Virus record (IMG/VR): IMGVR_UViG_3300009606_000349
Span: 1 to 33,422 of that record
Length of the DNA stretch: 33,422 nt
From: a virus
Direction: 5' to 3' (one strand)
The translations under genes and the position numbers were made by a program. The notes below the pieces were generated by a model that did no database searches, was not told where the DNA came from, and saw only the letters and a program-made list of their open reading frames with translations. Shown in pieces: positions 1 through 8,034 of this stretch (position 1 is the stretch's first letter; every line of letters begins with the position of its first letter).

Positions 1-2609
1 ATATCTAGATCTCCTCTTCCTTCTTTAACTGTAGATTCGTTATATTCATCTTCATCATCATCACCATAATAGAAGCCTAAGTCTTCTTGTTCTTCTTTAG
101 AATATTCATCTCCTATTCTAGTTCTAAATTCTGGAATGCTTCCGATCCAGTCCATTAATACTTCTACTGCTCCTGGATTATCTTCTATAAATTCGTCAAA
201 GCCTTGTCTATATCCTATAGCTCCAAATATATCATCTAAATCTCTAGATGCTGATTCATTAATAGTTAATTCTTGATCTCTTCCTGAGCCAGATATTTTA
301 TCATCTAATTGCTTTTCTAACTTTTTCTTTGTTATAGTTAAAGTTTTTAATTGATCAACTACTGATTTGTCTCCTGCTTTATATTTTTTAGCAAGATCTT
401 TCATTATACTAATTGTCTGGTCGTAAGATTTTTGTATCTTATTTAAAGAAATTTCACTAACAGATTCTAAAGCTAATTGATCCATAGCAGGTTGGTTTTC
501 TTCTGCTTCTAAATAATGTTGTGCTGAAGATATATATTCTCTTGCTAATGTTACTTTCTTTTGCCACCAATGAGGGAAATCGACTTCTCCATCATGTGCA
601 TCATATTTCTTTAGTCTTTGGTGTAACTTTGCTGCATAATGAGCAATATCATAAAGATCTTTTTGAAGCATATTAGGTTCATCGTCTTGATGACCTACAT
701 CTAAATCTCCTCCTTGATCAGGACCTCCTTCAGGATGTGCTGCTCCTTCGGTATAAGCATCATACCTATCTTCATCACTTTGTGCTGCGTTTAACATATC
801 GTTTAAGTCATGATCCTTTTGTAAATTAGGATTTTTTAAAGTTACTGCGTTTGGTAAATCATCTCCTCTACCTATATGAAGTTCAAAATCTTCTCCTTCT
901 TTATAGTTGTTTTGTAAATGATCTACTACTTGTTGAATCAAATCTAATTCATATCCAAAGGTAACTAATTCACCGTCACCAGTTGCTTCATCTTTTCTTG
1001 GATCGTCATTCCATCCAGCTTCATAGTCAGCATCGTTTCTAGCATCCTCTTCTTCATCTTCTCTTATCTTACCGACAGCTGTATCGTAGTCTGTAGCTTT
1101 ATTATATACCAATGCTGCTTTTTCTATAGCATTATCAATCTTATTTAATTGATCTCCATACATATCAGATACTGGACCTCCTGTTGGTTCAATTTCTGGA
1201 TCGTTCTCCATATCGCTCATTACTTGAGCTCTTTTAATCTTTAACTTACGAACAATCTCTCTTGCTTTTGCTTCTTTTCTTTCTGAACTAGCAAATGATC
1301 TAGCTGCAGATTTACCTTCAGGGGATTTAGAATAAGCATCTAATTTTTTCATTTTATCGGAATGCATTTTAGCCTGTCTTACTTTAATCATTACAGGATC
1401 GTTGATATCCATTGTTTCGTCTACATCATGTTCATGGCTTGAATCAACTACATCTACTCCTCTTGCAGCTAAATCCATTACCATATCATACATAAATGCA
1501 TTAGGATCTTCGTCTGGTTCTTGATAAAATTCTGAATCTGGATTCTCTGAGTCATCGTACATATCGTCAAAACCGTCTTCATGTATAAACATAAAGTAAA
1601 TAATAACATTACCTGCTCCATCGTTATCTACTACATCCATCTTAACATAAGTTGGATCTATATTATCATCTAATATAGCCATTGCAGGCTTATAATCAGA
1701 TTGTGTTACTTTAATATAGTGATGATCATCTCCTTCTCCTTCGCCTAGTGGACGACCTTCGTCATCATATCCTACTCCGTGATCTTCTTCATCATCTTTT
1801 TGCATTTGGTCAGGATTATAATCTCCATCTTCTTCATTAGCTGCTTTTTCTTTTGCTAGTAATGCCTTAATTTTAGCAATAGTATCTTTTTCTGGATGAT
1901 TATTTAATCTTTCTGCTTCTTTAGCTTTTTCAAATTCTACATCTTTAGGTCTCATTTCTTCTTCAGATAAGGACTGCCAATGTTTTTTTAATTCATTAGC
2001 TAAAACGTCTACCTGTACTATAGGTTCACCAGAAGGCTTAGTACCTACTGATCCCATTTTCTTATTAAATGAAAAGTCTGCTAAATGTAAGCTATCGTCT
2101 ATAATATGAAATGCGAATTCATCATCTCTATCATTCTTTTTGTATTCTACGTATATTTCAAAAGAATTTTCTTCAATGTGTTTTGCTTTCATGTGATTAA
2201 TTTCATCACCTAAAGCCTTAAGACCTTTAGCAACTGCTTTACCCACTTCCCTAGCAATTAACTTAGTATCTTCTACACTATATAATGTTCCTTTATTCTT
2301 ATTGAGTCTTTCTTTTATCTCTTCTCCATCGATCCCTTTGATTGCTTTTACATCATCTGCATCTTTTAATGCATCTTTTTCATCGTCTCCTAAGGATACA
2401 GCTGTTGTCTGTCCTTTTGAAGGAGTGACTAAGTATGTTTTAGAGTTAGATTCCTTGAGTTTATTTTCAAGGACTTCTTTCAATATTTGAAGCTTACTTA
2501 CTTCTGCTAACTTGGTAGCCGGGAGTGGTTTTTTGATAGACGAAGCTTTAATCCTTTCCAGGGATATCTCGCATTGAGTCAGCTTATCCTTTATCTCTTG
2601 ATATGTCAT
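1..2609 (-). CDS. large acidic phage protein, 3' end cut by the window edge
   Basis: I translated this frame by hand from the ATG at 2609 to base 1 and found no stop, so at least 869 codons are present and the C-terminus lies outside the window. The product starts MTYQEIKDKLTQCE. It is very rich in Asp and Glu, including a run DDDDEDE near the visible end. It alternates helical, charged stretches with short alpha/beta-looking units, for example around FEIYVEYKKN, YIKVTQSDYKPAM and FELHIGRGDDLP. Near the visible end it reads FDEFIEDNPGAVEVLMDWIG and then VKEGRGDLD. There is no signal peptide or membrane segment. I do not recognise the family. Its size, acidity and place after the putative internal-protein genes fit a virion or head-internal protein, but that is inference. 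The ATG is preceded by a 71-base gap carrying a CTATTTAT motif. Confidence 0.8.
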   Translation of the reverse strand, partial: MTYQEIKDKLTQCEISLERIKASSIKKPLPATKLAEVSKLQILKEVLENKLKESNSKTYLVTPSKGQTTAVSLGDDEKDALKDADDVKAIKGIDGEEIKERLNKNKGTLYSVEDTKLIAREVGKAVAKGLKALGDEINHMKAKHIEENSFEIYVEYKKNDRDDEFAFHIIDDSLHLADFSFNKKMGSVGTKPSGEPIVQVDVLANELKKHWQSLSEEEMRPKDVEFEKAKEAERLNNHPEKDTIAKIKALLAKEKAANEEDGDYNPDQMQKDDEEDHGVGYDDEGRPLGEGEGDDHHYIKVTQSDYKPAMAILDDNIDPTYVKMDVVDNDGAGNVIIYFMFIHEDGFDDMYDDSENPDSEFYQEPDEDPNAFMYDMVMDLAARGVDVVDSSHEHDVDETMDINDPVMIKVRQAKMHSDKMKKLDAYSKSPEGKSAARSFASSERKEAKAREIVRKLKIKRAQVMSDMENDPEIEPTGGPVSDMYGDQLNKIDNAIEKAALVYNKATDYDTAVGKIREDEEEDARNDADYEAGWNDDPRKDEATGDGELVTFGYELDLIQQVVDHLQNNYKEGEDFELHIGRGDDLPNAVTLKNPNLQKDHDLNDMLNAAQSDEDRYDAYTEGAAHPEGGPDQGGDLDVGHQDDEPNMLQKDLYDIAHYAAKLHQRLKKYDAHDGEVDFPHWWQKKVTLAREYISSAQHYLEAEENQPAMDQLALESVSEISLNKIQKSYDQTISIMKDLAKKYKAGDKSVVDQLKTLTITKKKLEKQLDDKISGSGRDQELTINESASRDLDDIFGAIGYRQGFDEFIEDNPGAVEVLMDWIGSIPEFRTRIGDEYSKEEQEDLGFYYGDDDEDEYNESTVKEGRGDLD

Positions 2610-2680
2610 TTATAAATGTTATTTAAAATACGTATATAAATAAATAGTCGGGTTATATAACTACATGTAAGATACGATTA
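2610..2680. other. 71-base intergenic gap, AT-rich
   Basis: This gap separates the large acidic gene from the gene at 2681-3331. It holds the CTATTTAT motif annotated separately and a short ATTTATAAAT palindrome touching the downstream ATG. I see no hairpin followed by a T-run that would mark a terminator. Confidence 0.5.
2640..2647 (-). promoter_or_regulatory. CTATTTAT motif, candidate phage promoter element
   Basis: On the coding strand the gap reads CTATTTATTTATATA, about 31 bases before the ATG at 2609. The same 8-mer lies upstream of at least four other genes, always in the same orientation. It is the reverse complement of a T4-like late -10 element (TATAAATA plus flank), so calling it a promoter is uncertain. 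Confidence 0.3.
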
Positions 2681-3331
2681 TTATTTGTATTCTCCTACTA
2701 ATTTAATAGGTATTTCAGATTTAACTAGGCCTGTTGCTAGAGCTACTCCTTCTCCTTGCCCATTTACATTCCACTTATTCATAGGAGGTCTATGGTTAAC
2801 ATGAACTTGGGCTCTAATATCTTCCATTACTTTGATTGTCTGAGTATAATCTAATGCTGGGAACCATATTTTATCTTCCTGAATAGGTTTTATGTCTTTA
2901 GGTTTAATGCCTATGCTTGAAATATACTTAATTAAAAACCACCATTCCATATTTCTATCATGACTTAGCTTAGCATTATCATACCATAGTCTACCTACTT
3001 GCGGTATATCTGAATTCTCATTATATAAGGATATAGATTTACTAAAGTTATGTAGTTCGTCTGCATCCCATAAGAAAGCTGGTTGTTTAGTTTTGCTTAT
3101 AATAGTGAGAGCGTATATAAATTTATCATGGTAATTGTATCTAGCTCCGAAATATTGATGTGCTATAACCTTAGGCCATGAATCCTCTGGAGGGTCATTA
3201 TACCTATGTGGACAATCTGTAATTAATGTTATGTTATAATCATGTGCTTCAGGTGTTCTTAACCAATTATCTAAGTAATATTCGCGCATTGTACGTCCTA
3301 CAGCACTTATAATTAAATTCCTCTTTATCAT
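2681..3331 (-). CDS. possible glycosyltransferase-like protein
   Basis: A 216-residue soluble protein without signal peptide or membrane segment. The N-terminus MIKRNLIISAVGRT looks like the first strand of a Rossmann-type fold. Residues near 88-92 read FLWDADELHNF, which resembles the DxD metal and nucleotide-sugar site of many GT-A glycosyltransferases. A Trp/Tyr-rich middle (RNMEWWFLIKY) and a C-terminal NHRPPMNKWNVNGQGEG follow. The upstream gene ends exactly where this one begins, so the two are probably co-translated and may work together. The family assignment rests on one short motif and overall look; it could also be an unrelated phage protein. A role in modifying DNA, virion or host surface glycans is only speculation. 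Confidence 0.6.
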   Translation of the reverse strand: MIKRNLIISAVGRTMREYYLDNWLRTPEAHDYNITLITDCPHRYNDPPEDSWPKVIAHQYFGARYNYHDKFIYALTIISKTKQPAFLWDADELHNFSKSISLYNENSDIPQVGRLWYDNAKLSHDRNMEWWFLIKYISSIGIKPKDIKPIQEDKIWFPALDYTQTIKVMEDIRAQVHVNHRPPMNKWNVNGQGEGVALATGLVKSEIPIKLVGEYK

Positions 3332-3961
3332 TTATTTTGACCAAATTACATTTTTAAATTTCTCTGGAGATACTCCAAAGTAGTTTGTTCTCCATTTGGT
3401 TTGGTCAAAAAAGCTTAAGTTAAACCATTCGTCTCTCAATTCCCAGATGTCCTTTGCAACTTCATCCCAATCCAACCTCAATACTAATTGTTCTATTTCT
3501 TTTTTCTTTTCTACTACTTCCTCGTATATAAAAGAATCCCACTCATAATGGAATACTTCAAATACTGATTCTTCAGATACATAATCGATTGATATGTCTA
3601 TCCCCCATTTAGGTTTCATTTTAATCAATTTATATAACATAGGGTTATGAACTTCTGCTATAGCATGTAATTGATCTAGAGCACAGTCGTTAAAACCTTT
3701 ACGTTCAAATAAGTCTGAGTGATTTATGTGTGCTCCGCTTCTCTTATCGCAAACCAACCAGTCGTACCTAAGACAGTCTTCATGACGTCTTTCGATAGGG
3801 GAAAATCCATTACGACTAAGGTATTGTTGTTCAGCAAGAGTTAAATGGTACCCATTTTGATCAAATAGGTCTACGCAGTTTTTATGTTTAAGAACTTCTA
3901 CGTCATCAATAGCATCAAGAAAATACGGTTCACTATGTAATACTGTATTTGCTAGTTTCAT
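3332..3961 (-). CDS. unknown protein upstream of the putative glycosyltransferase
   Basis: A 209-residue protein rich in Trp, His, Asp and Glu, with no membrane segment. It starts MKLANTVLHSEPYFLDAI and contains RRHEDCLRYDWLVCDKRSG and an acidic helical region EEVVEKKKEIEQLVLRLDWD. I do not recognise a family. Its stop abuts the ATG at 3331 with no gap, and a 6-base gap separates it from the zinc-ribbon gene upstream, so it belongs to the same transcription unit. The length and the conserved-looking aromatic motifs make it a real gene. A partnership with the following glycosyltransferase-like protein is inferred from the abutting arrangement only. Confidence 0.75.
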   Translation of the reverse strand: MKLANTVLHSEPYFLDAIDDVEVLKHKNCVDLFDQNGYHLTLAEQQYLSRNGFSPIERRHEDCLRYDWLVCDKRSGAHINHSDLFERKGFNDCALDQLHAIAEVHNPMLYKLIKMKPKWGIDISIDYVSEESVFEVFHYEWDSFIYEEVVEKKKEIEQLVLRLDWDEVAKDIWELRDEWFNLSFFDQTKWRTNYFGVSPEKFKNVIWSK

Positions 3962-3967
3962 TATAAC

Positions 3968-4294
3968 TTATTTTTTTCCTGATTTCATATTCGCACACCA
4001 ATGGTACATTTTAGCTTTCTCTCCAGAAGCATTTTTAGCTTTCTTTCTGAGGTCAGTTACTGAGCCATTACAGCTTGCTCCTGATTTCTTTACTCTGCCT
4101 GGTTTAGATTTACCTTTCTTTTTACCATCTTTAAAGTTCTCTAAAGCATGAGGAGTATTATCATGTTCACATTTATGACAAGTATATAGATCATCTCCTC
4201 CATCTTTCTTATTCCAGCTCCACTCACAGTTATTACAAAAGATTTTAGTATCTGTTATAATTTCTCCTATAAGTTGTGCTAGTGATGTATACAT
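3968..4294 (-). CDS. zinc-ribbon basic small protein, candidate head-packaged protein
   Basis: A 108-residue protein in three parts. Residues 1-11 (MYTSLAQLIGE) have the length and the IGE ending of a T4-like capsid-targeting sequence. Residues 20-42 form a zinc ribbon with Cys20, Cys23, Cys39 and Cys42. Residues 57-108 are strongly basic: a Lys/Gly linker GKKKGKSKPGRVKKSG leads to SCNGSVTDLRKKAKNASGEK and YHWCANMKSGKK. I have the impression of having seen this last block in other phages' small basic proteins, with no function known to me. Zinc and DNA binding are plausible from composition. Its neighbour 4303-4614 is also small and basic. Confidence 0.8.
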   Translation of the reverse strand: MYTSLAQLIGEIITDTKIFCNNCEWSWNKKDGGDDLYTCHKCEHDNTPHALENFKDGKKKGKSKPGRVKKSGASCNGSVTDLRKKAKNASGEKAKMYHWCANMKSGKK

Positions 4295-4302
4295 TCTATA
4301 TT

Positions 4303-4614
4303 TTACTTATCTTTTTTTTTACTACCGTAAGCAACTTTAACAGCATTGCCATATTCTTTACCGAAATCTGCGTCTTTTCTATCTTTAGTAGCCTTTGACA
4401 TTGGCCATTTATAGTTAGTACCTTGGTGCGTAGTATCTTCACCTTCTTTTTTCATAGCATTACCTGCTGCTACTGCATCTTTATGGGCATTAGAATTACC
4501 ATGAGAAGCTTTCTCACCTCTTTTTTTCTTTGCGTTTATATTAGCCCATAATCCAGGTCTCTTTTTTTCTGCTAATACTTCTTTGATTGCGTTTATTAAT
4601 TCAGTCTTTTTCAT
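4303..4614 (-). CDS. small basic protein with RPGLWANINAKKKRG motif
   Basis: A 103-residue Lys-rich protein. The N-terminal helix MKKTELINAIKEVLAEKK contains IKE and LAE, both of (I/L)xE form. It is followed by RPGLWANINAKKKRGEK, a motif I associate with small basic phage proteins (DUF5872-like; recalled, not searched). The rest is low-complexity and basic, with KWPMSKATKDRKDADFGKEY near the end and a KKKDK tail. It may bind DNA and may be a packaged internal protein. The gap to the next gene downstream is 8 bases, and the gene upstream ends 2 bases before the ATG. Confidence 0.75.
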   Translation of the reverse strand: MKKTELINAIKEVLAEKKRPGLWANINAKKKRGEKASHGNSNAHKDAVAAGNAMKKEGEDTTHQGTNYKWPMSKATKDRKDADFGKEYGNAVKVAYGSKKKDK

Positions 4615-4616
4615 AA

Positions 4617-4976
4617 TTATTGTATTTTATCAGAATGAGCTATAAGCATTCGGATTATAATACCTGCAACTACTGTGAACAGAATCCAAAGGGCTTTATT
4701 AACTCCATTTTTCCATCTCTTTAATTCTTCTACTTCCATGACTTGGACTTGAAATTCTTTCTCTCCTCCTTCGATCTTCTTACGAAAATCTGTATTTTTA
4801 TTAGTGTTGACTATTACTCCATTATCAGGGTTCAACATTGTGTACTTTAGATCAGAAATATCTTCTTTCATATTCTCAAAATCTCTGGCCATTTGTTTCA
4901 GTTCACCATTTGGCATATGTGTTTTAATATGCTTAATTTCGTGAAGAAGTGAATCTAGTATTTCTCTCTGTGTCAT
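4617..4976 (-). CDS. coiled-coil protein with C-terminal membrane anchor (XhlA/holin-accessory-like)
   Basis: A 119-residue protein. Residues 1-90 are charged, helical and coiled-coil-like (MARDFENMKEDISDLKYTM and EVEELKRWKNGVNKAL). Residues about 94-112 (LWILFTVVAGIIIRMLIA) form one transmembrane helix, followed by a short tail HSDKIQ. An N-terminal coiled coil with a single C-terminal membrane helix is the layout of phage XhlA-type proteins, which act with holins in host lysis. No lysozyme, amidase or second holin gene is visible next to it, so the lysis role is tentative. A CTATTTAT motif lies 28 bases before the ATG, and the start region also holds LLHE, an (L)xE-type site. Confidence 0.75.
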   Translation of the reverse strand: MTQREILDSLLHEIKHIKTHMPNGELKQMARDFENMKEDISDLKYTMLNPDNGVIVNTNKNTDFRKKIEGGEKEFQVQVMEVEELKRWKNGVNKALWILFTVVAGIIIRMLIAHSDKIQ

Positions 4977-5003
4977 TTAATAAGTGATTTAGTCGACTTA
5001 CTA

Positions 5004-5011
5004 ATAAATAG
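5004..5011 (-). promoter_or_regulatory. CTATTTAT motif, candidate phage promoter element
   Basis: It lies in the 37-base gap between the genes at 5014-5595 and 4617-4976. The coding strand reads ATCTATTTATTAG about 28 bases before the ATG at 4976, nearly the same spacing as the copy at 2640-2647. Confidence 0.3.
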
Positions 5012-5013
5012 AT

Positions 5014-5595
5014 CTAGTCTAAGTGTTCGTTAAGGAATTTAAGATATTCTTGCAGAGTATTTTGAATTTTATTATTCTGAGCGGTAGCATTACCTTTCCA
5101 ATCTTCAATAACCCCTTGCTCTGTAACAAATGTATTTTGATGCTGTACGTACATATCAACCCAAGAAGTTAGATCTTTAGCAAAGTTTTTCATATTCCCC
5201 TCAATCATTTCTTTTTCATACTTACTGTATAAACCAGCTTTTCTTAGCTCTGCTTCATAGTCAATAGTACAATCAAAACAAAAGCCATGTAGTTTATACA
5301 TTTTTTTTGCAAGATGATGTTTCATTGAACCTCCACACTTAGGGCAAGATAAAGGAACTCTTACAGCTTTCTTAGCTGCATCAAGCTTAGTAACGTTCTG
5401 TTTAATTCCGTTCTTTATAGTCCAAGTCTTATTACCTTCTTCCCATTCATCGCCTTCTTTATGAGATACATATGATTTTTGGTAACCAGATTGTAATTTA
5501 GTCTTACCTGTAAAGTCTTTTTTTACTAGGTTCCTTACTCTTTGGACGTCTGATTGTTTGAACTCTTTTTTAAGTAGTGATTCATTTTTACTCAT
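5014..5595 (-). CDS. zinc-ribbon phage protein of unknown function
   Basis: A 193-residue protein. The N-terminal third is basic (KKEFKQSDVQRVRNLVKKDF). The middle holds a zinc ribbon with Cys84 and Cys87 (SCPKCGGSMKHH) and Cys106 and Cys109 (CFDC). The C-terminal part is helical and acidic, with ELRKAGLYSKYEKEMIEGNM and a run ending LQEYLKFLNEHLD. The zinc ribbon suggests nucleic-acid or protein binding, but I cannot name a family. The ATG overlaps the end of the HAD phosphatase gene by 8 bases, which implies translational coupling. Confidence 0.8.
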   Translation of the reverse strand: MSKNESLLKKEFKQSDVQRVRNLVKKDFTGKTKLQSGYQKSYVSHKEGDEWEEGNKTWTIKNGIKQNVTKLDAAKKAVRVPLSCPKCGGSMKHHLAKKMYKLHGFCFDCTIDYEAELRKAGLYSKYEKEMIEGNMKNFAKDLTSWVDMYVQHQNTFVTEQGVIEDWKGNATAQNNKIQNTLQEYLKFLNEHLD

Positions 5596-6130
5596 AACCT
5601 AATTTCTTTAACTCTTCTATAACATGATTAACATCTCCGTTTTTACATCTAATAGCTATACCACCTTTAGCTGTCCATTCGTTAATGTTTGACTTTTTAT
5701 CGTCAATTAGTATACTATTTTCATTAGCATATCTTTGCTTAACAGCAGAGTATGCAAATATTACTTTCGGTTTAGGGTTTAGATTATTCTTTACCCAAAG
5801 GTTTTTACCTAACCTAGAATTATTATGCCTTGAAGGAGATGTTAATAAGTCTGGTTGGTATGGTTTAATAAAATCCCATAGCTCTTTACCTTGCGGCATA
5901 AAGTCCATTCCTACCCAAAATCTTACTCCAATTTTGTTGTCTATTAATTCCCAAAATGCTGGAGTGCCTTTTGCTTTTTCATACTCTTGAGGATGCATTC
6001 CACTAAAGTGTTCAAATCTCGTTTCAAAATCTGTTAATACACCGTCCATATCGCAATATATCTTATACGGCGGCTTTTCTTTAACTTCTGGAAGCGGATA
6101 CGCTTCTAATAAATCTACTAATTTTCCCAT
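5588..6130 (-). CDS. HAD-superfamily phosphatase (5'(3')-deoxyribonucleotidase-like)
   Basis: A 180-residue protein with the HAD signatures in order. Motif I is IYCDMDGVLTDF, with the Asp nucleophile D27 and acid/base D29. Motif II is LLTSPS (T97 or S98), K109 or K131 may be the motif III lysine, and motif IV is ILIDDKKSNINEW (D143 and D144). The size and motif spacing fit the small 5' nucleotidase branch, which dephosphorylates deoxynucleoside monophosphates, but the substrate cannot be read from sequence. The N-terminus MGKLVDLLEAYP precedes the catalytic fold by about 20 residues and has LLE at residues 7-9, so it could be a capsid-targeting sequence cut after Glu9. It lies 11 bases after the nucleotidyltransferase fusion gene and overlaps the next gene by 8 bases. 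Confidence 0.9.
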   Translation of the reverse strand: MGKLVDLLEAYPLPEVKEKPPYKIYCDMDGVLTDFETRFEHFSGMHPQEYEKAKGTPAFWELIDNKIGVRFWVGMDFMPQGKELWDFIKPYQPDLLTSPSRHNNSRLGKNLWVKNNLNPKPKVIFAYSAVKQRYANENSILIDDKKSNINEWTAKGGIAIRCKNGDVNHVIEELKKLGYE

Positions 6131-6141
6131 AACCTTAATTT

Positions 6142-8034
6142 TTATAGTTTTTGTTTAATACCTAATGATGGTAATCTTAAAGACCATACTTTTTTTACAT
6201 CCTCAACATCCTGTTTAGTTAAGAATGGATTACCGTCATCATCGAATTGATTAGTGAAGTCGTATAGATATTGATCTACTACGTCTTCGAATGGTCTTTT
6301 TGCTTTTTTTGCTGATAAATACAGTCCTTGAATGTTAGCATCTATTTCTGAAGGTATTGTTAGATAGGCAGATCCGTTCTTTATTATGCCGTCTCTAATC
6401 TTAGTTCGGAATTTCATTTCTTCTTTAGTGCCAAACTCACCATTAAACTGTGCTCTTTTGCCAAACGATTTGCCGTTTGCATTACCGCCTGCTTGTGTAA
6501 GGTGTTCTATTTCATGTCTGAGTACATCAGAAATCTGTGCTGATAGTTCTTCAAAGTCTCTAGGGAAGTTATAAGGATCTAATACAAACTCTAATTCTAT
6601 TTTAGGTTGAATCCAACTATCATCCTTTTGTAATCCTCCTTTATATGCTCCTCCGTTTCTCATAATTGAGTCAACTCCTTTTACAAATATAGCTTTTAAT
6701 TCAAAGTCGAACTCTAATTCAGTCTCTTTTTGAAAGTCTTTATCTATATCATCTGGGATACTAAAAAGCATAATAGGGTACGAATCTTCTACTACTTTTT
6801 TCATCCCTATTTGAGCATCTTGTGTTTTAACATCTCCAAAATAGCCTTCTTTATAGAAGTTAATTTTTTTATTTAAACCATTCTTAACTGCTGCTATACT
6901 TTTATTAGTAAGGTAGGTAGTAATAGAATCGTATTTTCCTTCTGCCATAACTTCTTTTACTGTATCTGTATTATTCTTATACTTATCTTCCCAATTTCGG
7001 AATGTTATATTTCCGGTAAGGTAAGCTTCTTTTTCTAACTCTAGCAATCTATCATCTTCGTTTGTGTCTTGAGTTTGGATATTGTGAAGTCTGTCTTCTA
7101 AGTTTTGTATATGGTGAACCATTTCATGAGTAAACGATCTACATATATCTTTTGGATGTCTACCTGTAGCATATAGCACTATCTCCTTACTATTAGGATC
7201 GTAATAAGCTGTTTTACCGAAAAAGTCTTTAGCATTATCTTCATCATACCTTACTTTAACTTCAGGTAGAGGTTGAATATTCATACCTTCGTCTAACATA
7301 TATTCTAATATAGACCCAATATACTTTGTATATACTGCAGAATTAGTTTCAGTATCTTTAGTATCTTCTATTTTTACTTCACTTTCTTCTATACCAAAAT
7401 ATTCGTTAATAAATCCATCAATATTATTTGATAATATTTCAGCTACAATTTTGTCTTTTAAATCTGTAAGTATAGATAATATCTGATCTTTATCTAATTC
7501 TGATGGGAAGAAGTCTGTAATCTTATCTAAGTTACCAGAAAGTATACTGTTACGGAAGTCTGTAGCTCTTGTTGTAGAATCAGGTGCTGCTGCAAAGGCA
7601 AGTCCTTTTACATTAGGGGCATTTTTAAATGTAGTTACTCTTCTTAAGTCTACAAAATCTTTTTCTCCTCTTATACCTGTTACTGCTGCAAACTCTTGCT
7701 CAGGATTAGCTTGGGCATAATCTTTAGCTGCAAACATAGGGTTCTTTTGTCCATCTAATATCTCTACATTACCTAAATGTGAAGCATATATCTTCCATAT
7801 AGACATTGACTCTTCCTTATTTATACCGTTTCTCTCGCCGCCTCCTACAAAAATAATAACCTTATCTATCTTAGGTTTTTCACCAGAAGAGCCACCTAAT
7901 AGGTCTGCTCCTTTTTCTTTATAGTTATCCTTATCATACAGGGCACCTGAGTAAGTATTACTAAGTAATGCCTTAACTAAGTTAAAATGTCCTCTATGAG
8001 GTGGTTTAAATGCTCCCGGGTATAATGCTATCAT
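6142..8034 (-). CDS. nucleotidyltransferase fused to two HExxH metallopeptidase-like regions
   Basis: A 630-residue multidomain protein. Residues 1 to about 185 form a cytidylyltransferase-superfamily nucleotidyltransferase: YPGAFKPPHRGHFNLV carries the HxGH motif (H13-H16), and DSTTRATDFR (153-160) matches the later S/T-x-x-R motif. NMN or pantetheine-phosphate adenylyltransferases use the same fold, and the substrate is unknown here. Residues about 250-345 hold SFTHEMVHHIQ with HExxH at 303-307 and a downstream Glu-rich helix (LELEKEAY). Residues about 395-590 hold a second HExxH at 507-511 (LRHEIEHLTQAGG) with SEIDANIQG downstream. Both regions look like zincin-type metallopeptidase cores. 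Linkers carry IEE (215-217), ILE (242-244) and LDE (247-249), which fit (L/I)xE cleavage. The start overlaps the kinase gene by 4 bases (ATGA). Domain calls come from motifs only. Confidence 0.88.
   Translation of the reverse strand: MIALYPGAFKPPHRGHFNLVKALLSNTYSGALYDKDNYKEKGADLLGGSSGEKPKIDKVIIFVGGGERNGINKEESMSIWKIYASHLGNVEILDGQKNPMFAAKDYAQANPEQEFAAVTGIRGEKDFVDLRRVTTFKNAPNVKGLAFAAAPDSTTRATDFRNSILSGNLDKITDFFPSELDKDQILSILTDLKDKIVAEILSNNIDGFINEYFGIEESEVKIEDTKDTETNSAVYTKYIGSILEYMLDEGMNIQPLPEVKVRYDEDNAKDFFGKTAYYDPNSKEIVLYATGRHPKDICRSFTHEMVHHIQNLEDRLHNIQTQDTNEDDRLLELEKEAYLTGNITFRNWEDKYKNNTDTVKEVMAEGKYDSITTYLTNKSIAAVKNGLNKKINFYKEGYFGDVKTQDAQIGMKKVVEDSYPIMLFSIPDDIDKDFQKETELEFDFELKAIFVKGVDSIMRNGGAYKGGLQKDDSWIQPKIELEFVLDPYNFPRDFEELSAQISDVLRHEIEHLTQAGGNANGKSFGKRAQFNGEFGTKEEMKFRTKIRDGIIKNGSAYLTIPSEIDANIQGLYLSAKKAKRPFEDVVDQYLYDFTNQFDDDGNPFLTKQDVEDVKKVWSLRLPSLGIKQKL

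Noticed and set aside
7810-7830. TATTTATA on the plus strand (TATAAATA in coding orientation), considered as a T4-type late promoter
   Set aside because: It is inside the coding region of the nucleotidyltransferase domain with no gene start nearby, and I found no such element properly placed in the gaps.
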